Assembly (NCBI GenBank): GCA_943329105.2
Contig: CALQCP020000081.1
Coordinates: 1 to 8,944, forward strand
Reading direction: 5' to 3'
DNA: 8,944 nucleotides
Source: Chitinophaga pinensis
GTDB taxonomy: Bacteria; Planctomycetota; Phycisphaerae; Phycisphaerales; SM1A02
Part shown: positions 1-4,650 of the stretch, piece after piece
How the letters are laid out: each line of letters begins with the position of its first letter
Position numbering within the stretch: position 1 is the first letter of the stretch
Notes under the pieces: generated by a model
Told to the model about the DNA's origin: nothing
The model's database searches: none
The model's input: the letters and a program-made list of their open reading frames with translations, nothing else
Program-made: the position numbers and the translations under genes

Positions 1-866
1 GTAGCAATTGCCTCAATAAGTCCATCACACGATGTCGGCGGGGAAGTCTGTAACAACCACGGCAGATGCGCTTGCAACTTCGCAATCACCCGCGGAGATG
101 GCGGAAACCACGCATCAAGTACATCAGCATTCACAATCTCTTCGCGCCGCTCCAACGTGTCAAACTTGGTTCCGATGGCATCAAAGAACGCGCCGCCGTG
201 GAAGCATCCGACCGGCTTCTGAAACGGGAAGCTCAACTTCCAACTGACCTTTGCTTCAAGACCAGCAATCATCTTTGCAAAGTGCACGGACCGCGCACGC
301 ATCACATCCATACTGGCGTGTAGCGCTTGATATGTCACCGCGCCACTCCGGATTTCAATGCCAACCGACTCCAACCCTGCCCGCAGGTACATGTCAAGAA
401 TCTCCTGACGCCCGATCGCCATGATTCGCGTTCCGCCATGCGAATCAACCCACCGCAGCGCCGCGTGCATCAGAAGCGTTGCCACCTCCGTGTTGCGCGC
501 CGACTTGGTGACCGTCAGAAGCCGAAGCTCATACAAACCATCATCAAATGCAAACGGAAGGAGTTCGCGCGCCACATACTTGTCCATTGAATACGAAGGC
601 GCTGTGGGCGGAGTAATACTGATAAATCCAACGACCACTCCGTTGATCTTTGCGACAACGTAATGATTGTGATCATCAAGCGCGTCCCGCAATCGTCCTG
701 CGCCGTTTACTGGGTGCTGCCCAAGTTCGCGCGCGTACACGTCATGTCGAATGCAATAGATATCTTCGCGATCAAGCGCAGTAGCCGACGACAACTCCAG
801 TTGCGCCTGCGTCATGCCAACACCCAGCCGGGCGCGAGCACTGGATTGGGCCATGATGCGGTTCAT
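1..866 (-). CDS. GNAT (FeeM/autoinducer-synthase-like) domain fused to the start of a PLP aminotransferase (partial)
   Basis: The minus strand is open for 288 codons from ATG at 866 to the left window edge, so the C-terminus is missing. Residues about 24-185 look like the GNAT-fold acyltransferase family that includes N-acyl amino acid synthase FeeM and autoinducer synthases: 'IRHDVYARELGQHP' (39-52), 'YVVAKINGVVVGFISITPP' (69-87), 'YELRLLTV' (112-119), then 'RIMAIGRQEILDMYLRAGLE' (147-166). After a linker containing 'CFHGGAFFDAIG' (221-232), residues 246-288 ('NADVLDAWFPPSPRV', then 'LPWLLQTSPPT') resemble the N-terminus of a fold-type-I, histidinol-phosphate-aminotransferase-like PLP domain. 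This suggests a bifunctional enzyme modifying an amino acid or amine; the substrate is unknown. The PLP lysine would lie outside the window. The start is uncertain: in-frame ATGs occur at 926, 920, 866, 854 and 815. 866 avoids overlap with the divergent cupin gene; AAGGAG at 891-886 is too far upstream to be a good match. Confidence 0.72.
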   Translation of the reverse strand, partial: MNRIMAQSSARARLGVGMTQAQLELSSATALDREDIYCIRHDVYARELGQHPVNGAGRLRDALDDHNHYVVAKINGVVVGFISITPPTAPSYSMDKYVARELLPFAFDDGLYELRLLTVTKSARNTEVATLLMHAALRWVDSHGGTRIMAIGRQEILDMYLRAGLESVGIEIRSGAVTYQALHASMDVMRARSVHFAKMIAGLEAKVSWKLSFPFQKPVGCFHGGAFFDAIGTKFDTLERREEIVNADVLDAWFPPSPRVIAKLQAHLPWLLQTSPPTSCDGLIEAIA

Positions 867-918
867 AAGCACTCGTACACTACCGCTCCTTCCACCGCGA
901 CCACCGCCAGCGCTGCCC

Positions 919-1305
919 ATGCTCATCCCCCACCCCTACCTCCGGCTCTACGTCGACAACACTGGTCGTTCGCACTTTGAAGCCTGCACGCTTCCACTCG
1001 GCACGCGCAGCTTCGCGCCGCCGACCACGCCGCTTGAAGCGTCCGAGTTCCTCCCAGCAACCGGATTCGTAGTGGTGCGCTTCGCTGGCGACTGGTCCGG
1101 ACCATGGCACCCTTCGCCGTACCGACAATGGTTCTTCATGCTGGCCGGCTCGCTCACCATCACCGACGGCAACGGCACGGAACGCACCCTCTGCGCCGGC
1201 GACGTCATCCTCCTTGACGACATGGGCACCAAAGGCCACCTGACGCGCGTCAACGGCGGCCAGCAAGTGGTTGCGGTGGGGGTGCGGGTGCCGGATACCG
1301 CATAA
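919..1305 (+). CDS. Small single-domain cupin protein
   Basis: This encodes 128 residues with the small-cupin pattern. Motif 1 is around residues 62-86, with 'WHPSPYRQW' (63-71) followed by a beta hairpin ending in 'DGNG'. Motif 2 is around 92-111, with 'CAGDVILLDDMGTKGH' (92-107). H64 and H107 are the likely metal or ligand residues. There is no signal peptide, so the protein should be cytosolic. Members of this family usually bind a small molecule or metal; no specific reaction can be assigned. I start at ATG 919 because 'LRLYVDNTGRSHFE' is the expected N-terminal strand. In-frame ATGs at 814, 853 and 856 would add an unlikely proline/arginine-rich extension that overlaps the divergent GNAT gene. 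No Shine-Dalgarno is visible before 919. Codons 2-10 and 91-125 are repeated in a deleted copy at 2343-2486. Confidence 0.8.
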   Translation: MLIPHPYLRLYVDNTGRSHFEACTLPLGTRSFAPPTTPLEASEFLPATGFVVVRFAGDWSGPWHPSPYRQWFFMLAGSLTITDGNGTERTLCAGDVILLDDMGTKGHLTRVNGGQQVVAVGVRVPDTA

Positions 1306-1511
1306 CGCGCTCTTCACGGCGACCCGTTACCCATGTGCCCGGACGGCGCGAAGGCCGCCGCCGGCGTTGGCCGAGTGTTTAACTCGTTGGGATTTGCTCG
1401 TTTACACATGTAGTTCCCCGGGCCGACGAAACATGCGCGTTGCGATGAACGCAATCTGAGCGCACACCTAACACAACTACGCGATGGTGACGCACCCCGC
1501 TTTGCGTTACT

Positions 1512-1536
1512 ACAAGAGACAGGACATTTCTCTTGT
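1512..1536. promoter_or_regulatory. Inverted repeat in the leader of PEP-CTERM-like gene 1
   Basis: ACAAGAGA (1512-1519) and TCTCTTGT (1529-1536) form a perfect 8-bp stem with a 9-nt loop, 41 nt upstream of the ATG at 1578. It could be an operator, an mRNA leader hairpin or a weak terminator for upstream transcription. No clear T-tract follows. The rest of the 272-nt gap 1306-1577 shows only a 5-bp stem (CGAGT/ACTCG, 1372-1386) and no convincing -35/-10 pair. Confidence 0.35.
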
Positions 1537-1577
1537 TGCCCTTGTTCCATCACTCCCATTCCCTTTGGAGCACCTCT

Positions 1578-2273
1578 ATGAAACTGATTTCTCCGCTTGT
1601 TGTCACCACCGCATTGATCGCACTGACACATGCAGCCTCTGGCGCTGTTGTTACTCAGTGGACCTTTAACTCCTCAAATGCAGCTCTCACGCTCACTCCC
1701 TACATCGGCGCCGGAACCGCTACGTATGTGGGTGGCACCGCTGCCAATGGCACAGGAATTGCAACCGGGTGGGCTGATGACACCACCGCCGTCGCGCCAG
1801 TTGTAAACAATCGATGGACCATGTTGTCATTCCCAACGGCAAGCAACGCAAGCGGCACCGCTGGCGCACAGTTTGCGGTTTCAACAGTTGGATATGAAGA
1901 TGTGATTGTGACGTTCGGTCTTCGAAACTCAAACACATCCAGCAAGTACGCCATGCTGCAGTACTCAACCGACGGTACAAACTTCACAAACTTTGGTGAC
2001 GTGATCACTGGCACTGGCGATGCTTGGACGTCCGTGTCACGCGATCTGTCGGCATTGACAGCCGCCGACAACATCAGCACATTCGCCTTCCGTGTTGTTT
2101 CCGTATTTGCCCCGGGCACTTCTGAATATGCAGCCGCGAAGAGCACTAGCACCTACGCCGCTACCGGAACATATGGATTTGACTTGGTCACGGTGAGTGG
2201 CACCGCAATCCCAGCCCCTGGTGCAGTTTCACTGCTCGCGGTTGCTGCCTTGATGGCACGACGCCGACGCTAA
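1578..2273 (+). CDS. Secreted PEP-CTERM-like (PAPGA tail) protein 1
   Basis: This encodes 231 residues. The start is fixed by GGAG at 1567-1570, 7 nt before ATG 1578. Residues 1-23 form a Sec signal peptide (MKLISPLVVTTALIALTHA, then ASGA). The mature part is rich in Ser/Thr/Ala/Gly and predicted beta strand, with a segment 'YAMLQYSTDGTNFTNFGDV' near the middle that is typical of secreted beta-sandwich domains in PEP-CTERM proteins. The last 21 residues (211-231) are an I/PAPGA motif, a hydrophobic segment of about 11 residues, and RRRR. That is the layout of a C-terminal sorting signal handled by an exosortase-like system, in a PAPGA form I know from Phycisphaerales. The protein is therefore probably exported and processed at the cell surface. 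No catalytic motif is visible and its function is unknown. No exosortase gene is in the window. A hairpin follows the stop. Confidence 0.85.
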   Translation: MKLISPLVVTTALIALTHAASGAVVTQWTFNSSNAALTLTPYIGAGTATYVGGTAANGTGIATGWADDTTAVAPVVNNRWTMLSFPTASNASGTAGAQFAVSTVGYEDVIVTFGLRNSNTSSKYAMLQYSTDGTNFTNFGDVITGTGDAWTSVSRDLSALTAADNISTFAFRVVSVFAPGTSEYAAAKSTSTYAATGTYGFDLVTVSGTAIPAPGAVSLLAVAALMARRRR

Positions 2274-2301
2274 GTGTTTGCTGTCTTGATTCTGAAACCT
2301 C

Positions 2302-2331
2302 CAACCGCCTCCATTCACATGGAGGCGGTTG
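2302..2331 (+). terminator. Hairpin after PEP-CTERM-like gene 1
   Basis: CAACCGCCTCC (2302-2312) pairs perfectly with GGAGGCGGTTG (2321-2331), and one inner A-T pair leaves a 6-nt loop. The hairpin begins 29 nt after the TAA at 2271-2273. The downstream T-run is poor (GTCTATTGG), so it is either a weak intrinsic terminator or a 3'-end stabilising hairpin. It lies just before the cupin remnant. Confidence 0.6.
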
Positions 2332-2342
2332 TCTATTGGCAA

Positions 2343-2486
2343 CTCATCCCCCATCCATACCTCCGCTTCTGCGCCGGCGACGTCATCCTCCTTGACGACA
2401 TGGGCACCAAAGGCCACCTGACGCGCGTCAACGGCGGCCAGCAAGTGGTTGCGGTAGGCGTGCGGGTGCCGGCGGATGCCCCGTAA
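2343..2486 (+). pseudogene. Internally deleted second copy of the cupin gene
   Basis: Bases 2343-2368 match cupin codons 2-10 (922-947), and 2369-2472 match 1191-1294 over 104 nt with only two differences. The middle 243 nt (81 codons, including cupin motif 1) are missing, and the frame is kept through to TAA 2484-2486. The parent has CTCT at both ends of the missing part (946-949 and 1189-1192), which suggests a microhomology deletion. The ATG corresponding to 919 is gone. The frame is open upstream, with possible starts at GTG 2274 and at ATG 2319, but the latter lies inside the terminator hairpin and neither has a good ribosome site. Without motif 1 the product (about 55-70 aa) could not form a complete cupin barrel. 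The five or so other base changes are synonymous, so it diverged while still under protein-level constraint. Confidence 0.8.
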
Positions 2487-2534
2487 AGGCCGCGGGCGTA
2501 CGTGCACCGTCCTTGTGGGGCATACGATGAAAGC

Positions 2535-2915
2535 ATGACCACGGCATTAAAGATGAGTCTCGCCAGCCTCGCCGCTTGTCTCGCGCACGGCTGTACCGGC
2601 GAATCAACAACCGGTCTCGCATTGCCCGACCTCGCGGCGCACCAGGGGAAGCACCGCGTGCTGATCATCGACACGCCGTCCATGCAGGCCGCCCCCTACC
2701 TGCAACAAATCAGCGCTTTCGATGCAGCAGCGGCGGGTCTGAAGGAACGTGACCTGGAAGTCATCACCCAAACATCAGCGCCAGCGTTTCGGGTGCGGCT
2801 CGTTGGTAAAGACGGTGGAGTGAAGCTTGACCGCAGTACGCCGATGACTACCGATGAGCTCTTCACCATCATCGATGCGATGCCCATGAGGCAGGACGAA
2901 GTATCGAATCGCTAA
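2535..2915 (+). CDS. DUF4174-like exported or lipoprotein-like small protein
   Basis: This encodes 126 residues. Residues 39-117 resemble the DUF4174 family, thioredoxin-like in outline: 'KHRVLIIDTPSM' (39-50), 'AAAAGLKERDLEVIT' (65-79), 'FRVRLVGKDGGVKLDR' (85-100), and the C-terminal 'TTDELFTIIDAMPMRQDE'. The family is usually annotated only as a domain of unknown function. The N-terminus has a short hydrophobic stretch and two cysteines, C15 in 'LAAC' (a lipobox-like match) and C20 in 'AHGC', so it may be a lipoprotein. The hydrophobic part is short, so this is uncertain. I chose ATG 2535. GTG 2502 in the same frame would add 11 residues that look unlike a signal peptide. It stands alone after the cupin remnant. 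Confidence 0.72.
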   Translation: MTTALKMSLASLAACLAHGCTGESTTGLALPDLAAHQGKHRVLIIDTPSMQAAPYLQQISAFDAAAAGLKERDLEVITQTSAPAFRVRLVGKDGGVKLDRSTPMTTDELFTIIDAMPMRQDEVSNR

Positions 2916-2920
2916 AGCAT

Positions 2921-2964
2921 GCCTCGTCTCACTCGGTGCATCGGGGAAACATGGATGACGAGGC
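2921..2964 (+). terminator. Possible long-loop hairpin after the DUF4174 gene
   Basis: GCCTCGTC (2921-2928) is complementary to GACGAGGC (2957-2964) with a 28-nt loop, starting 5 nt after the stop codon. No T-tract follows, so it may only be a 3'-end structure. A second weak stem, AGCGC/GCGCT (3018-3037), is followed by TTTT and could be the real end of transcription. The rest of 2916-3161 shows nothing I can name. Confidence 0.3.
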
Positions 2965-3185
2965 GTTGGTGAGTTTGAAGTTGCGGGGAGCCGGGGGGCG
3001 TGTGCTTTTTCGGGGGTAGCGCAGCTAGAACGGCGCTTTTATCAATCAAAGAACAAAATCTGAAAATGCATGATGGATGGGGAGGCCAGATTGCGTTCTC
3101 GTAAGTGGCGCGGGCGTCATTCGACGCCTTCATACGACCCCTTCCCGAAAGGTTTTTCCCAATGGTTATCTCAGAGTACCGCTCA

Positions 3186-4040
3186 ATGCGTACCGTCTTC
3201 GCATCCGTATCGTTTGCGCTGGTTGCCGCCGTCGCTGCTAACGCAGACATGGTCGTGTCCCAGCAGAATTTCAACAACTTGACCGTTGGCAACCTCGCAA
3301 GCGACACCACTGGCGTCACCGCTGGCCAGGGTGGTTGGTACATCTTCGGTTCCCCCGCGAGTTACGCGCAGGTCGTTACTGACCCAAATGCCGCGAACAC
3401 GAACGGCGCGAATGCGCACAACGGCGGTCAGGTCCTTCGGACCCAGGCTGCCACCAGCGGCACCTCGACGCGCTTCACTTGGAACGACGACGTGGCCAAC
3501 ACGATGGGATCGAACCCGGCCGGAAACAACGTGTTCAACATGACCTACGACTTCTACATGGACGGCGCCAGCGCGACCAGCACCAACCGTTACGGGAACT
3601 ACCTCTACGACACCACCGGCACCAAGATCATCGCCGGTGTCACGATGCAGAACAACACTGGACAGCTCTACCTGCTCAGTAACTACAACAACGCGGGAAC
3701 GATCGGCAACTTCAGCTTCAGCACCGGTACTTCGGGCATCCTTGCGCGAAACACGTGGTACACATTTATGTACACGTTTAACTCGACTACTGGACGTGTG
3801 ACGGCGGGCTTTAAAGCCTACGGCGCCGCAACCTTCACGGAGTTCTTCGTCGATGGCGCGGCTGCGGGTTCGGTCGCTGGCGAGTACGACCTGATCGGTT
3901 CTGTCAACGCAGCGGCTGCGGGTACGTCCACCCTCGGCTTCTATGACAACATCAACGCCTTCACCAGCAGCACTGTTCCAGCTCCAGGAGCGATTGCGCT
4001 TCTCGGTCTCGCTGGATTCGTGAGTCGCCGTCGTCGCTGA
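3186..4040 (+). CDS. Secreted PEP-CTERM-like (PAPGA tail) protein 2
   Basis: This encodes 284 residues from ATG 3186. The signal peptide is MRTVFASVSFALVAAVAANA, with the mature protein beginning near 'DMVVSQQNF'. The mature region (about 22-260) is rich in Gly, Thr, Asn and aromatic residues, with segments such as 'GQGGWYIFG', 'MTYDFYMDG' and 'NTWYTFMYTFNSTTGRV'. These suggest a beta-sandwich (LamG/concanavalin-like) fold, but I cannot assign a family or ligand. The last 21 residues (264-284) are VPAPGA, a hydrophobic stretch and SRRRR, the same sorting-signal type as in the gene at 1578. An in-frame ATG at 3162 has GAAAGG 9 nt upstream and would give an n-region of MVISEYRS plus the same signal peptide; the choice between the two is open. 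The protein is probably surface-bound or exported; its function is unknown. A strong terminator follows. Confidence 0.85.
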   Translation: MRTVFASVSFALVAAVAANADMVVSQQNFNNLTVGNLASDTTGVTAGQGGWYIFGSPASYAQVVTDPNAANTNGANAHNGGQVLRTQAATSGTSTRFTWNDDVANTMGSNPAGNNVFNMTYDFYMDGASATSTNRYGNYLYDTTGTKIIAGVTMQNNTGQLYLLSNYNNAGTIGNFSFSTGTSGILARNTWYTFMYTFNSTTGRVTAGFKAYGAATFTEFFVDGAAAGSVAGEYDLIGSVNAAAAGTSTLGFYDNINAFTSSTVPAPGAIALLGLAGFVSRRRR

Positions 4041-4072
4041 GTAGATGAGGCTCAAATAGCTTGGTAATTGAC

Positions 4073-4105
4073 CAGCGCCCCGTCGTCAGACGGGGCGCTG
4101 TCTTT
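4073..4105 (+). terminator. Rho-independent terminator after PEP-CTERM-like gene 2
   Basis: A perfect 12-bp GC-rich stem, CAGCGCCCCGTC (4073-4084) with GACGGGGCGCTG (4089-4100), carries a GTCA tetraloop and is followed by TCTTT. It starts 32 nt after the stop of the secreted protein gene and separates it from the VF530 gene. Confidence 0.85.
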
Positions 4106-4232
4106 GCAATTTCAAGTAGTAGTTCTTCCGCTCGCTCTCGATCTGCGACGACATGCTGTAGAACCGATCCTTCGTGCCGCCGGACGCGCCGTTCGGCTCT
4201 GTGGCGAGGTGAATCTGCTACTTTCCCGTGCA

Positions 4233-4460
4233 ATGACCGAGCACCCGAACAATCCACTTCAGGGCATGACGCTTGAAGCCATCCTGACCATCTTGGTCGA
4301 GCGTCATGGTTGGGAAACTTTGGCGCAGGGAATCAAAGTGCGCTGTTTCACAAGCAACCCAAGCATAAATTCCAGCCTCACTTTTTTGCGTAAGACTGAT
4401 TGGGCGCGCCAAAAAGTAGAGGCGTGGTACCTGTACGACTTGCGCAACGGTATTAAATAG
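4233..4460 (+). CDS. VF530 / DUF2132 family small DNA-binding protein
   Basis: This encodes 75 residues and matches the VF530 (DUF2132) family nearly end to end: 'PNNPLQGMTLEAILTILVE' (5-23), 'HGWETL' (25-30), 'IKVRCFTSNPSINSSLTFLRKT' (34-55), 'WARQKVEAWYL' (57-67). The family is a small helical domain, described from the Vibrio fischeri protein VF530 as DNA-binding; its physiological role is not settled. The protein should be cytosolic. I chose ATG 4233 because family members begin just before the 'PNNPLHG'-type motif. The frame stays open upstream to 4068, but that extension crosses the terminator hairpin and has no family similarity. No good Shine-Dalgarno is visible. It is monocistronic, with terminators or long spacers on both sides. 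Confidence 0.88.
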   Translation: MTEHPNNPLQGMTLEAILTILVERHGWETLAQGIKVRCFTSNPSINSSLTFLRKTDWARQKVEAWYLYDLRNGIK

Positions 4461-4567
4461 ATCGACGCACGTCATTGCGCCTACACGAGGGGCTTGACTG
4501 GCGTGAACGCCATAATAATTCTGATTCTTGAAAGTCGGCATAATTATTGGCATGCAGAATTGGTCGG

Positions 4568-4586
4568 ACTACAGTCATTCTGTAGT
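4568..4586. promoter_or_regulatory. Inverted repeat upstream of the M1 peptidase gene
   Basis: ACTACAG (4568-4574) and CTGTAGT (4580-4586) make a perfect 7-bp inverted repeat with a 5-nt spacer, 64 nt before the TTG start. Just upstream is an AT-rich direct repeat, CATAATAATT (4511-4520) and CATAATTATT (4539-4548), 28 bp apart, either of which could supply a -10-like CATAAT. I could not pair either with a convincing -35 at normal spacing. This is a plausible promoter/operator region only. Confidence 0.3.
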
Positions 4587-4640
4587 GCGTTTCCAGGCCA
4601 GAACCGTCCAGCACTTTCTATGTCTTCGATCTTGTTTCTC

Positions 4641-4645
4641 AGGAG
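4641..4645 (+). promoter_or_regulatory. Ribosome binding site that fixes a TTG start
   Basis: AGGAG at 4641-4645 lies 5 nt before TTG 4651. It is the best Shine-Dalgarno in this region, and a signal peptide follows directly. This supports the rare TTG start over the longer reading from 4528, whose extra 41 residues look like translated leader. Confidence 0.75.
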
Positions 4646-4650
4646 CTGTC

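Noticed and set aside
32..980. Several overlapping plus-strand ORFs
   Set aside because: They run antisense to the long open minus-strand frame that shows clear GNAT and aminotransferase-like motifs. Their own proteins are Arg/His/Pro-rich and match nothing.
2274..2486. A 70-aa gene covering the cupin remnant
   Set aside because: It would start at a GTG right after the previous stop without a ribosome site, read through a terminator hairpin, and lack cupin motif 1. It is better described as a remnant.
3183..4055. 290-codon minus-strand ORF antisense to PEP-CTERM-like gene 2
   Set aside because: Its length comes from the GC-rich codon pattern of the opposite strand. The product is a Val/Arg/Glu-rich run with no domain, whereas the plus strand has a signal peptide, a sorting tail and a terminator.
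4068..4232. A longer N-terminus for the VF530 protein
   Set aside because: The extension begins in the terminator of the previous gene and has no similarity to the family, which starts just before 'PNNPLQG'.
4494..4517. TTGACT followed by ATAATA as a promoter for the M1 peptidase
   Set aside because: The spacing is only about 12 bp, too short for a sigma-70 type promoter.
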